Shown here piece after piece: positions 47,370-58,638 of a stretch of 64,000 nucleotides of DNA (positions are counted from its first letter, which is position 1; each line of letters opens with the position of its first letter). Where the stretch lies: positions 3,906,001-3,970,000 of the forward strand of contig CAUWAG010000007.1 of NCBI GenBank assembly GCA_963556695.1, in the 5' to 3' direction. The notes under the pieces are model-generated. The model was not told the DNA's origin. It searched no databases and saw only the letters and a list, made by a program, of their open reading frames with translations. The position numbers and the translations under genes were made by a program. The DNA is from Anthostomella pinea. Its lineage: Eukaryota > Ascomycota > Sordariomycetes > Xylariales > Xylariaceae.

Positions 47370-48345
47370 AGCCCTCCATTCCCGTACTTGGCACTTCTTA
47401 GATCGCCAGTCACCTACTGGTAACCTTTTTGAAAACATGGGCCAGACACGCTGCCAGTGAAGGTTCCACATCATGAACGGCCACGTTGTCGCCGTGCCTC
47501 TCCTATGAGCTCTGTCGCATTTAACCCATTGACCTGCAGGCCACAACGCGTGATTCCTGAAGGCAAGGGCGATGTGATCTAGAGGCCAACCAGATGGCCA
47601 TAACCCGTGGCCAGAGACTAGGATTGATGCCCGGAGGCCCGACATACCGATGGCCAGGGTGAGCTATTTCCATTGTGTGGTACCCAAGCTTATGCTCCGT
47701 CATGGTATGTTTGCATGTCGTGCATCTTGGATTATTTTCGCTGAGATGTCGACGTCTCGTAGTGCAGTATCGGGGCGGAAAACACGTCCCTGGTGGGGAC
47801 GTTGACCGGGCGAACTTGGTGAGCTGACGTGGTGGTGGATGCCACAGGACACGGATGTCGGCGAGCCATTTACTGACAAGTTCCGGCCGCATTGGCATCG
47901 TGAGCGAAATGCAGCTGAATAGTTGGGGAGTGGTGGACACAGGCGCGATAGGAAATCTATGTGTATTCTCTTTTTCCATTTCAACCAGCAATGGTCAATC
48001 CCGCTTCCCGAGTTGGCGATCGACCCATTGAGATGTGATTTGCAAGTATTCACCCAAGACGCATGAGACCCCGACGTCCTCCATATCGTACAGGTCGTTG
48101 GCAAAAGAGCTGTCGGTATAACTGTCCCCTTCTTCTTTGACGCGCGGTGGGCTGACAAGGGAGACATGCTTGGCCGCAGTTTGTGTCGGGCGGTTCTCGA
48201 TATCGTGGGGATTCTCTCGGTCGGCCAGGGAGAGTTCGGGGCGATCGGGCTTAGGGATGGTTTGTAACGAGCTCTGGCGGCAAGCTTCTCCTCGTTGGTC
48301 TAATAACGAGTCAGCTGGTATCGTATGGCGTTATGCGTAGGATGA
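47370..48345 (-). pseudogene. Degenerate dispersed ORF, copy c (longest)
   Basis: Minus-strand match to 12595-13106 and 7340-7545. Frames read KPDRPELSLADRENPHDIE, NRPTQTAAKHVSLVSPPRVK and SFANDLYDMED; later, in other frames, KRIHIDFLSRLCPPLPNYS and, near the end, CKHTMTEHKLGYHTMEIAHPGHRYVGPPG. Frame changes every 100-200 bases, so it is decayed. This copy shows the gene was at least 1 kb. Function unknown. Confidence 0.55.
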
Positions 48346-48890
48346 AGGGGGGCAACGTCGAATGGGAGTGCGAACCTTTGGCTTTATGTCGTACATGTAG
48401 AAGCCGCGTCGCAGAGGGTCGATTGGGATAATGCAGCATACACTTTCAGTTGGAGCCCGATGCCTTGGTCATATAGGTCCGAGTAACTCTTTCGCACTGT
48501 CGCTTCAAGGACCAAGACTACAGTAGCAACACTGCACCAGAATATTCCCTGCCCGTATTGGCGAGCCTGGTGTCGCTATCGGCGTGGCATCTCAATGGCT
48601 GTTCAACTTCGTCTTCTCTCTCACAACCCCCTACTCGATCACAAACTAGGGCTGGGAACCTTTCTGCTACGGGGTATGTCTACACTTGGCTGCTCCTCGA
48701 TGAATAATAAGCTGAAACAGCGTCACGCAACTTAAGCTCCCCCAGTATAACCACAACATCAAGGCGTTAAAAGCCAGCAGGGCCCTTAGCCAGTACCACC
48801 GAGGCACCGCTGCATTAGCGCAACTCATCGCCTTACAACGTACGGCAGCATCACGACTACACCAGAAAGAACTTCCTTTTCGGTAGTAAA
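48346..48890. other. Intergenic or decayed
   Basis: The first 150 bases may be the decayed upstream part of copy c. No other gene. Confidence 0.3.
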
Positions 48891-49108
48891 TGTGACGGCC
48901 TGCACAGACCTTCCCACATGACAAGCGGATACTTCCCAATAGGGGAAGGATCTGACCAAAGGATCCCCTTAAAGGGGCAACCTCCCACTGTACCTATCTC
49001 TCTCTCTCTCTCTCTTCCTTTCCTCTCTAGTCTTGATATCCTCGTCAATAGAGTAATAGCTGCTTGCTGCCGGCCATGTCCCAGCTCCTCAGTACGCTCG
49101 CCGTGACA
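48891..49108 (-). mobile_element. Solo LTR, family B, TSD GTAAA
   Basis: 218 bp, reverse orientation (TGTGACGGCCTGC...CTCGCCGTGACA), with a perfect GTAAA duplication at 48886-48890 and 49109-49113. Contains a TCTC microsatellite at 48995-49012, expanded relative to the other copies. Confidence 0.88.
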
Positions 49109-49261
49109 GTAAACATCGATGGTGACTACTTCCCGGACCCTGGTTCCGGACCTAGTCCCTGCTAAAGCCAGGCTTGCGGCCACTCAAAAATGGGTTGTAA
49201 GCACGCGTGGGGTCTACATGCTGCTGGTGAACCCAAAATGGGACTCCTAGAAAACATATAA

Positions 49262-49789
49262 ATGGTGTCACATTACACTTATTTCGAGGTCATCTTTCTC
49301 CGTGTTACCATGAACTTATACAGCTTGCAAAAGCTTCTATGGTGTTTTAAAACTGCCGCTTTGGCAGTCATCCCATCTCTACATCATGCGCCCCCACTGC
49401 AGACGGTTCATTCAAGCTCCGAATTACCGGGTCTCTTGACAACGGATTTGCCTGCACAAGAAGCTTCCCTCCCTCAACTTCGACGGCATGCTATCTGCAT
49501 GTCCTTATCGTCGAGCGCTTTCTATACCAATACATCTTATAGTATGACTGACGCAAGTACAACACGTTATAACGGAACTTTCCCGGCCACGACTACTCCA
49601 ATTTTTACATCTACACGGTTGCTACAGTCCTTAGCTTCTCCGCAAAAGGGAAGTGAGATAACCGCGACCGGAGCCCATCTTTGCACGACAGCAGGCGAAG
49701 GGCATTTAAGCGACCGATCTCTATCAATAACCCGGAGCCAAACAACAGATACTGCAATAAACATCATTCTCGGTACGACGACTCAATAG
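49262..49789 (+). CDS. Hypothetical Ser/Thr-rich protein, possibly secreted
   Basis: 175-codon ORF from ATG 49262 to TAG. A second ATG gives MNLYSLQKLLWCFKTAALAV, a plausible signal peptide, followed by Ser/Thr-rich sequence (SSSAFYTNTSYSMTDAST, ATTTPIFTSTRL) typical of O-glycosylated wall or secreted proteins. No introns. No family recognised; it could be a chance ORF. Confidence 0.4.
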   Translation: MVSHYTYFEVIFLRVTMNLYSLQKLLWCFKTAALAVIPSLHHAPPLQTVHSSSELPGLLTTDLPAQEASLPQLRRHAICMSLSSSAFYTNTSYSMTDASTTRYNGTFPATTTPIFTSTRLLQSLASPQKGSEITATGAHLCTTAGEGHLSDRSLSITRSQTTDTAINIILGTTTQ

Positions 49790-50414
49790 GTTACGGTTAA
49801 GCTACCAGATACAACTAGTATCGTTGTCGTTGTGGTAACAGCTTGAGTTACTAAGAGGCAACGTATAGGGGCGTTCTTATCTTAAAACGATTAAACAAAG
49901 AACAGTGGCACTGTTGGATCCATGCGATTCCAGCCTGCAAACCATCTATACCAGGACCCACATGTATGATTAGATAAGTGATTAGATACCAGATTGCGAG
50001 GTCACTTAGCCAGACCTTCAGGTCCAGCTAAACCTCCAAATCCAACCATTAACAATATCATGACCTTGACCCCATACTCGAGTATTATGATTGATCGTTC
50101 AAGCCTGTTCCAACAGGCACACATATATACTCGTTAGTACCTAGCAGGCTATTTGGGTTAAGACTTTATATGCTAGGTAGATAGCAGGACTGTTATTGAG
50201 AATGACGGTCATTATAAGTTGCTTGTGTAAACGAGTGAGAGTTCGGTGTGAGCTTGAAATACTACGTGGCTAAAAGTCTCCGCTCAAGCCCTATAACACA
50301 CCCCTCTAAAGGCCATCACCACCCACCTTCCAGTAGTAGTAGTAATTCAACGCATAAGATGTTAGCTGCGATGGCCATGAAGTCCGCAGAGCAAAAAAAA
50401 AAACATTCATGGTC
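49790..50414. other. Intergenic
   Basis: No gene seen. An A-tract is at 50395-50403. Confidence 0.3.
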
Positions 50415-50654
50415 TTACTGCTGATCCTGATGCACCAAATTTGATAGGACTGACTTGCCTCGCCCAGGACTACTTGTCACTAGCAAACAATCAGACTTGG
50501 CCGAGTCCCGCCACGAGATGAAATCAGTTGAGCAAAGGTTATTATCATCACCATTGATAGCGTGGCTCCCTTCTTGGGTGAGACATTGAAGGGTTTGTTG
50601 AGCTTGTTGGAGTTTTTGAACGACGAGTATGGTCAGATGTTGAGATTGTTCCAC
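50415..50654 (-). pseudogene. NACHT-like P-loop NTPase fragment
   Basis: The minus frame reads QQAQQTLQCLTQEGSHAIN, then STDFISWRDSAKSDCLLVT and SSPGRGKSVLSNLVHQ before a stop. A Walker A box (PGRGKS) placed after a W...LLVT strand is the usual start of the NACHT domain of fungal NLR-like proteins. Only about 80 residues survive, with no Walker B and no repeats. Adjacent minus frames (to 50751) may be the preceding segment out of frame. Confidence 0.5.
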
Positions 50655-50968
50655 AAGTGCTTTGGCTCAGAGGCGACCAACTAACATCCCGGACAAACAC
50701 TGCTTCGTTCTCGTTCGCCCGAAAGGCAGGATGGTAGTGGAAGAAAAACATTACACAGGCCCGGCAGCCATTGGGGTGAGTAAATAACGGGCTCTAGGAC
50801 TTCCGCGCAAGACGAGCACTCACTAGGCGGCTATGTCGTATTATCGTGGGCCAGGGCTTGTCGGGACCGCAATATTGTAAGTGCGGCAATGCGTGGCATA
50901 TAAGACAGCAAGATTGTCCGCTTTGAAAGTGCGGGTCTTCTTCTCCCTTTCTTTACCCTCGATACTTC

Positions 50969-51697
50969 TTGTATATCGACTATCCGTGCACATTTGGACG
51001 GCCTACGTTGGCTTCATCTGCAACATGGACGTATAAAAACCTCACCCCATGTCTCAACGAGGTTACCTATCTCTATACCAAGCGCCGATGCATTGACCTG
51101 ACAGGCGATGATCAATACTGCTGTCAATTATGCGGTAAGGTAATAGACCAAGGCTGCATTCTGGAATCTTGCGGTTGCGTATGTGCTTTTCTACCCGGCA
51201 GCCGCATGTCGTTAACTTTATAAGCTTTGCTGCAGTAATTATTCTGATAGTTACCAACATCTATCGCACGCAATGTCCTTAGAAGTTGCAATACCTTGGT
51301 CCGAGGACTTGCGTTTCTGCATTCATCCACAACATGTACAACACGGACCCCGGGGCATATTTCGAGTCTTCGGGGTTGGAACCAACTGCGCTATTTTCTA
51401 TCTCAAATCATCTGAATGGCGAATAAATCCTTGCGGTACGTTATGTGCCCGTTTCTCTAAAGCAAGCTAACGTCCATAGGACATATGTTCTGTCCAGAAT
51501 GCGTGACGAGATGTAATGAGACATATGGAATGTGTCAGAGCCGCTGGTACGACAGAGAGACTGAGAGGCTTTGCCAGCGCGGCCTCATGAACTGCAGATA
51601 TCAGTATGATGGCAAGAAGGGATGCTCGCGAGTGTGGAGGCCGGATGACTTGCTTCTAAAAACAAACTTACGGCCGGACACTTGGATCAAGATATAA
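50969..51697 (+). CDS. Small Cys-rich protein, 5' end uncertain
   Basis: Three exons join well: CQLCGKVIDQGCILESCGC | (GTATGT...GCTGCAG) NYSDSYQHLSHAMSLEVA, EDLRFCIHPQHVQHGPRGI, RINPC | (GTACGT...CCATAG) GHMFCPECVTRCNETYGMC and CQRGLMNCRYQYDGKKG, ending at 51697. About 16 Cys and several His suggest a metal-bound or RING-like fold (CxxC...CGC...CGHMFCxxC). No ATG is found in the first open segment (50969 onward), so an upstream exon is missing or the gene is truncated. The truncated LINE starts 5 bases after its stop codon. Confidence 0.5.
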
Positions 51698-51701
51698 TCA
51701 T

Positions 51702-52336
51702 ATGTTTGTTTTGTATTTAACGTGGGGGGTAGCTCCTCAGTAGTGCAAACCACGCCTCCAAGAGCCTCTGTATCGCAGGGTTGTGGAGGTCTCAAGATAA
51801 TAAGTACAGTCAGTCCCGCTCACGGGCCCATGTCCGTTGTTGCGGCGGTATGACCTTGGGTCATCCATCTGGTCCTTCAAGAAAAGCTATCTATCGGGGG
51901 CAGATTGTTGAAAAAAACTTGCTCTTCTCCATGAATTTTGCCCATTCCGTGTTCCTCTCCCCCAAGTATTGTAAACAAGCTATCCTAAGTGAGTACCTAG
52001 GCAGCAGCCGGTTTTTTCCCAGCCTCTTACAAAAGAAAATATGTTGTGGTGTTTTTTTCTCACCACAGCTGCAGTGATCATTCGAGTCTGTATGCCCAAA
52101 GCGTTCATAGTATCTGGCAAAGTCGCCATGTCCAGATCTGGCCGCTAGAAGTCTGTGTAAAGTACTCCTCTTAAAAGATATCAGATCTCTTTCAGTTACT
52201 GCGTATGAGTATACTTCTTGATATCTAGGTTCTGATTGGTCTTTTCACCATTGGTTGAACTCTTTCTTGCCCTTTCTTTTGAGATCTCTTTTGACCCAAG
52301 AGATTGTAGGAAGGTTTGTCGTGTCTGTTTCTAGCA
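51702..52336 (-). mobile_element. 5'-truncated LINE copy (same family as 1278-6872)
   Basis: Reverse complement of the LINE 3' end: it starts at the A-rich tail (ATGTTTGTTTTGTATTTAAC) and runs through the 3' UTR and the RNase H/C-terminal finger region, stopping at the equivalent of about 6235 in copy 1. Many substitutions, including stops. Its 5' break coincides with the edge of the pogo element. Confidence 0.87.
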
Positions 52337-52338
52337 TA

Positions 52339-54273
52339 ACATCTCACCCCCCCCTGCGGACCACCCCCCCACGGACCACTCCACACCACACCACTCTCAT
52401 TCAGATGAAGCCATCTACAACCACCACAGTTGCTAAATACACTAAGGTCGTGGTGTTCTCACCATAATACAGCTCCCAGAATCCGATTCCGACCCTAAAT
52501 CTTCACCAGGGACCTCTTGTGGGACCTCTTCGCCTGCAGCGGAGTCCCTATAGACCCTCCTGTTCCTCAGCTCCATTTTGGCCTCCCTTATGTTAGCCAT
52601 TGTGACGAATCGTTCCCCTGGTGTTGGTTTGACTGTTTTTTGAGTGGTATTAGCCTTTTTAGCCACTTGAGCCTCAAGCAGCTCACATTTGGCCCGTAGA
52701 TTTGTAATGGTAGCAGCCTGAACATCCATGGCCTTGCCAGCCTTCCGCACCAACAAGCGCTTAGAGGGCCCCTCAAAGGAAGGGTCCTTTCTTTCGAGCT
52801 TTCGAGCACTCTCCCGCAAAGCCCGGCTTCCAGAGGGTGTTATGACAATGGTTTTAGCTACCATCTCGAGAAAATCTGGTGTTGTGGCTCGCTCAGAAGC
52901 CTTAGGGTCCCTCTGGCGTGCCCTGGCCACCCCCTTGTCCTCCAGAATCACATATTTCGACTTCAACGCCTCTGCTCTGTTGCGAGGAACAATCCTAGTC
53001 TTTTTCCAGGCAATTCTGATGTTGAGGAGCATCATTGTGTCCTTCCGGGCCTGCTCGTAGCACTCCAAAACCTCCTCCTTAGATGGCCTGAGTCCCAGAC
53101 AGCCGCTGGGCGTCTCCTGGAGTAAGGTCTTCAACCTTTTCTTCACCAAATTGAAGACTCCCATATCTAACACCTGGACTACATGGGAACAGTGAGGTTC
53201 ATAAAAGATCAACCATACTTTGTTTCTCAAGGAGGTGGCTAGGAACTCGTCATTCGTGTGCGAGTCGTGGCCATCACACACCAAAACCACCCATGTATTG
53301 CCGTGGACCTCCCGAATGTGAGGAATAAAGATACGTTGAAGCCATTCTAACGCAATGGGATTCGAGGTCCATCCATTGGGCGACGTAATAAACCTCCAGT
53401 CAGTGAATTTGCCCTCATTTTGGTTACTAAATCACTAGGCTTGTACGTTAACCCCCTTGAGAATCACCAGCAGCGGCAAGGTCTCACCAGATCCGCTCAC
53501 ACACTCTAGGGCAGTTATCCATTCACCCTTCTCGACCCCTTTCTTCATAGCCACGTTGCCGGAGGCCTCGGAGACCACCCAATGGGAGTCCCCAACCCCC
53601 TGGGCGATTCCCATTTCGTCGACGTTGTACCAGCGTGCTGGCATGAGGTTAACCACGTCAGGGGCGTCACACCAATCGAAAAAAATGTTGATATTTGCCG
53701 CTGTAGCACCATTCACTCGGTTGTAGTCGATAACACGAGACTTCATTATCTTGACTTCCGGGTTTCGAGACAGGAACTTGGATGCCCAATTTTTCCCTAA
53801 TTCTCGAGCATCCCCGGTGGCATGGAGCATCCGCTGGGCCATGAGACGGAACTTAGAGACCGCCGGAGAATACCCTAGCTGTGCTTGCCCCAGGGCCCAG
53901 CTTGCCAGCTTATGTTCGAGATACGGTGAGAGAGCCTGTTGGAGAGCGCTGCTCTCATTCCGCGTTGGGGTGCCAGAGATTTGTCGGTTGACGTACGAGC
54001 GACTGATTTGCCATTCGAGGGCTGACGAGCGGACTGGAGCTCCGCGTTGGATGGCCAAAATGGCGGCTTCAGCTTTTATTTGACGGTCGTAAAATAACAT
54101 CATAAGATTCAGCAGTAGATAAGGATTCAAATAGTGTGCTTTGTGAAAAAAAAGATGCAAAAGTGATGGTGTAGATGGTGGATCACCATAATCCTGGTGG
54201 TTGGTGAATTACGCGTTTGTGGGTCAGAACGCGCTGGTCCGCGGGGGGTGGTCCGCAGGGGGGTGGGAGATGT
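52339..54273 (-). mobile_element. pogo/Fot1-like DNA transposon, TIRs and TA duplication
   Basis: 1935 bp. Terminal inverted repeats begin ACATCTC followed by C-rich sequence, with internal TGCGGACCACCCCCC and CGGACCA shared by both ends. TA flanks both sides (52337-52338, 54274-54275). One transposase frame on the minus strand. Complete in structure but with two stop codons in the transposase. Confidence 0.88.
52442..54160 (-). pseudogene. pogo-type DDE transposase, two nonsense codons
   Basis: The N-terminal helix-turn-helix (SALEWQISRSYVNRQISG) and CENP-B-like domain (GKNWASKFLSRNPEVK) precede the DDE core. Catalytic Asp are in YNVDEMG, VLVCDGHDSH and VVQVLDMGVFN (a DDD triad). The frame runs from before 54160 to 52442 but has adjacent TAG TGA after KGVNVQA (about 53427-53432), where the family has QW; both stops are single transitions from CAG and TGG. 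A coiled, Lys/Glu-rich C terminus follows. Catalytic residues survive but the protein would be cut in two. Confidence 0.88.
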
Positions 54274-54275
54274 TA

Positions 54276-55000
54276 TGTGGCCGAGGTAGTTGAGAATCTG
54301 CTCGACACAGTGCAGTGCAAGGTATTTATGCAGGTTGCCAATTCTCAACCCCGTCCAGAGCCCCGGATAAGGCAGGGGTTTATCCAGTGCTTTAACAATC
54401 TCGATATTCCTGGAAAGCTGCCGAATAATCGGCTGCTTGCTTGATGACAGTTGCACTGTCCATTCTCGAGCCAGGAGGTCTTGCTTGGCCAGCTGACAGA
54501 GCCTCTTCCCGCGGTATATCTCCCCGTCGGAGTATGTTGTCTGGTGAAGAAAACACGGTCCTGTTATTTGCGTCAGTCTCTCCTGATCCACCGTGGCGCG
54601 ATGGTGCGTACCTGGCGGGGTAGTGTAGAGCTTCACCGGCCACCATACCCCGTTACCGAAAACCCTCTTCGCTGCCGCCAGCCTATGTCTTCCATCAAGA
54701 CAAAGGATTTGCCTCTTTAGGTAGACCTGAGGGTAATCCCCCGCGTATACAGTTGAATTGAGCTGTTCTTTAGTGCGGCCGAGAGCTGCTAGTATTGCTT
54801 CCAAGGTCTTACTGTTGATACGTCCTTGCACGTGGTTCTCTCATTGATTGGACCTACAACGTGTCCTGCGAAATACATTGGCCAGTCTCTTCACGATAAT
54901 CAGAGACTCTTCCCTATCTACTTCAGGCTGGTAGGTGAAAGCACACAATGGGACCTTGATGATCCCAATGAGGTTTGCGTCTGCCATGGAGACGCGTTGG
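54276..55000 (-). pseudogene. DUF3723-like protein, truncated
   Basis: The minus frame reads VDREESLIIVKRLANVF, a TGA, ENHVQGRINSKTLEAIL, then YLKRQILCLDGRHRLAAAKRV, WWPVKLY, YSDGEIYRGKRLCQLAK, and PYPGLWTGLRIGNLHKYLAL before the pogo edge. The order (ENHV..., CLDGRHRxxAA, WW.V.LY, DGEIxR, GLW...G.LHxxLxL) is that of DUF3723, a fungal family known from mobile and accessory regions including Starship cargo. The in-frame TGA and the loss of the C-terminal half at the pogo insertion show it is dead. Confidence 0.68.
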
Positions 55001-55318
55001 CCAAGTCGAGGAAGACAAACGGGGGGTCGAAGATCGGCGCTTCGTGTGGAAGGAACATAAATGAAAACATACTAAATTTCTGTGAGGTACGCAAGAAACC
55101 TCATACTCCTAGGACTAGGCTAGGCAGTGTTCTGGGAGGTCCAAGAAACATGTTTCTGCCCTGCAGCCGCGTAGTGAACCTAAATCCAAAAACTGGGGTC
55201 ACCTATTCTACCAATACCTGGTTGTGGGGACTCTTAAATCCAACCTTTGGTAGATAACATCAACAGCTTGGTGCGGAGACGTGTTTAAAAGGCACAAGAT
55301 TTTGTTAAACCTTTTAGC
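55001..55318. other. Gap between two pseudogenes
   Basis: No supported gene. The plus-strand open frame across 54826-55257 overlaps the DUF3723 frame and looks like its shadow. Confidence 0.3.
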
Positions 55319-57234
55319 ATGAAGCTCGCGTCTAACTGCTTCATTCTTGATTTCACATTGCAGCCAAAGCACCCAGCAGAACAGCTCTTCTCAAGTAACA
55401 ATGGCTTCCGAAAAGACCAAAGCGTGAAGTTCAACGAAGCCGAAGAGCAAAAAAGGATCCGACAGTCGACACGGTTCAAGAAAGATTCTGAGCATTCATT
55501 TGCGGAATCTATTACCAAAGACTTGCTGGATACCTTGTTTAAACTTGCCAACAAAGAGTACACCTCAGGTGTTGAGGAAGAGGATACACCGTACCCATTG
55601 TAATGGTCCGAAAGCAAGCGAACCTTCACAACCGCGCTTAATAAGTTTAAACGCTACGCCGAGTCCAAAGGCGAACCACTCGTCGAAGATGTGAACATGA
55701 GCGGTGCAGACACTGCTAGTGCCGGCGGGATCCCGAGCAGCTCTAGTAGCGAAGGGGGCCCCGTGGAGACTCCTCGCACAGCTCCCAACAGCAGCGTGCC
55801 GCCCTCGAAGGAGGGCAGCGCAACCCCATCGACGGCACCAACAGATACAACCACCCCGGTGGCGTCACCAGAGAATACAACAGCCCCGGCGGCCTCAAAT
55901 GACCAGACTAATCCGATCAAACGGGAGGGTGTGTGACAATCAGGCCTGCAGCTGCGCTGGTCAGGGCTGATAGGATGAAATATCTAGATTCAACGATATC
56001 TAAGGAAGAAGAGGCAAGGTCAGAAGAGAACGGGAAGCTAGGGGTATATATGCACATAAATATGTGGAGGTATTATGTAATACCGTAACAGGGTGAAGCA
56101 CGACCACCAATACCTGGGGATGCACCCCCCGCACCGCCATCTTCCAACAGCAGAAGTACCCCAGCACCAAGGGATGCACCACGCTCACCGCCACCCTCAA
56201 GCAGAAGTACCCCATCATCAGGGTCCGCTGCTGAGGACCATAAGTTGCGAAGTGCCCTATGCCCGAAAACCGAGGATATCATAAGAAAGGATTTGTCCCA
56301 GCCTGGGTGGAAAGCTCTGATTAGCGAGTGTACATTGTTTGGGTGTGACTTCTTGGACGTGCTATTCCGCCTGGAGTTTCACTGTAAACACGAGAAGACA
56401 AAACCAACGTCCAAAGGCCTGCTGCAGTTTGCACACGGATAGATGGAGAAGTGCCCAGAAGCACTACGAGAGCTAGAGGTGAACTTCTACGACGATAAAG
56501 ACCTGAACAAGGCATATCATGGATACCGACAGTCACAACCCCGAACCATCCCGCGCCGTGACTCTCCCGGCTACGAGAGCCGCTGGGGCTCTCCCAGCCA
56601 TGGCATTCATTGGGGTCGCACAACTGGAGCCAGGGGACACAGCGTGTACAGCGAAGACCCTGCGAGAGATAGAGAAAAGATTGTATCCCTGAATCATATA
56701 GCGGAGGAAAGCCCTGGCTGGGATAAGATAGTGCTAGCGAATAACCCGGATGTCGACCGAGCCCCTGGGGATAGCCAACCTGTTATAGACAAGATAGTGA
56801 TGTCTTGCGGGTGGTATCTGGACGTCGCTCTGCCGAGTCTTTTAGATCCGGAAGACCCAACCAAGGAAAGACATATCTTGGTCCTACGTTCAGATTACCC
56901 AGATGAGGGAACCCGATTCGAACCTACAAAAGCCGGCAAAGCGATGACACTCAGGGCCTCAGACAAAAAGAGCCTTGTTGGTTGTAAGTAGGACGACTTA
57001 ATCATCCTGTCCATCTCAAGCGCGTTCCAAAGGAATGAATATACCTTCCTTATCACATTAAGCTCGGGCTACATAACACGTGAGGGACCAAAACAACCCA
57101 GGGCCTGGACTAGGTCCGTGTTTGTTAACAGGTTTACCCGAAATTTTGTGGATGAGCAAGTTAATAGAAGGCGAATAACGGTCGGGCAGAAGCCAATCAT
57201 TACGATCCCCAAACCTCGGTTTGTTAGCGAATGA
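55319..57234 (+). pseudogene. Large unknown gene split by a solo LTR and three stops
   Basis: One reading frame runs from ATG 55319 (MKLASNCFILDFTLQPKHP) past a TAA at about 55601 to the LTR at 55932; after removal of the LTR and one 5-bp duplication it continues in phase (NPIKREG then EARPPIPGDAPPAPP) through TAGs near 56440 and 56990 to TGA at 57232. The middle is a Pro/Ser/Thr-rich linker; after it comes CPKTEDIIRKDLSQPGWKAL, LFGCDFLDVLFRLEFHCKH, and later YLDVALPSLLDPEDPTKER. No family recognised. About 580 codons in all, so the open phase over 1.7 kb is strong evidence of a former gene. Confidence 0.72.
55932..56090 (+). mobile_element. Solo LTR, family C (159 bp), TSD GGGTG
   Basis: TGTGACAATCAGGCCTGCAG...ACCGTAACA with a perfect GGGTG duplication at 55927-55931 and 56091-56095. 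Same family as 9253-9421. It lies inside the coding frame of the 55319-57234 pseudogene. Confidence 0.88.
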
Positions 57235-58510
57235 GATATTGGTGAGATCTCGGAGGGTATGTTGCTGGCTCAACATTGGTTTCTATTATGTCATTTGAAA
57301 TCGGTTCTCATTCTAGGCTTGTTCTACTTTCTTTACCATCGGTCGCTATTCTTCGGTATGCGCGTGTAAGTGTTAACACAAATTAAGCGCAAAATACTAG
57401 GAATTACACTCATTACAATTAAATCTTATAGCAAGGCTACTGTTTAACACTGGAATGTATGAGACATAGATTTAATTATCTGCGTAAGACTAACGATAAA
57501 TGGTTTATAATAGTGGTAGAAGCGTGAGATGACGACGAGCAATATAAAGAACGAGAATCCTGCTTATCGTTCACAACTCGGTGCCTTAAATTGATGCGAG
57601 GTAAATCTAGCGCGAATCTACGTCTACGTTTTAAGAATAAAGAGGCGCTTTAAACCTAGCACCGACTATTACCTTTATGTGCATATGTATTCCTTTACTC
57701 GAAGGCTAAGTGGGAAGGACATTATTACTATTATTATCACTAGAAGAACTTGCTAGCCGTTTTCTAGACGCAAGAGGGGTGAGCGTTCGTCCTCGTGGGA
57801 AAAGGAAAGTCAACTAGCTACTATCTGTGGGCGTTTAGGGAGGGTGGCGCTACATCATCATGAGCTGATTCTTGGGCGACTACCAAATATATCGTAGCCG
57901 AACAGAGTAGCCGGAAGAAATAGATAAAAGTAACTTCCCGGGTACCTGTTCACCGTGACGTTTGCTGCTCAGGCCGAAGCGGTAGGATTTCTGAGACACC
58001 TTTGACCATTTTACCACCCCCCCGTACTGGTAACAGAAGGTCCTAAGAAAGCGGTTCAAGGTTATTATGGCTATAGTTTGTACCTAGCCTATGATTTTGG
58101 CAAGGAAAGGCGGCGTTTTACAGAGATTCTTGATTGATATATAATGGTTAAAGACCCCATAAGAGATAGCAGGCCCTTCCCCTTGTTTCCAGGAAACCCG
58201 CTTGCGGCTGCCTTGGCCCGGCACCTAAAGGGAGACGTGGTAGATCGACATGACCACGACCTGGGACCCGGGATGCCTTGATTGAGAATCTATCCACGGG
58301 ATCTATAGTTGGGCAACGGTGGCTGCATATTTTTAGGTGCACCTTACCAGTCACACACCCTTGTCACTCATGCGAGGCTAATATCATGCATCTTACAAGC
58401 TATACAAATCCCCTACTGACTGGTAAGAAAGACCTGACCAGTCATGCAATGCACATTCCTAACTAGTACAGCCTACGACCAGTATCATGATAGCAGAGCA
58501 CACACTCTTA
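57235..58510. other. Noncoding, partly AT-rich stretch
   Basis: 57300-57720 is AT-rich with no open frame, possibly mutated repeat; the remainder shows nothing recognisable. LINE copy 2 starts at about 58511. Confidence 0.35.
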
Positions 58511-58638
58511 CCAAAAACAACTATTTTTCTTGGCGCCCCGCTGTTAGGGCGCAACCTCTATATCTGCACTAAAACAGACATTTGTTTCAGTACCTGACTA
58601 TCCTTGCCAAGGCGCAGAAATTTTTTCTCACAAGCTGG

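Noticed and set aside
54826..55257. 144-codon plus-strand ORF
   Set aside because: It has no ATG at its start and lies opposite the DUF3723-like frame, which has recognisable motifs; treated as a shadow.
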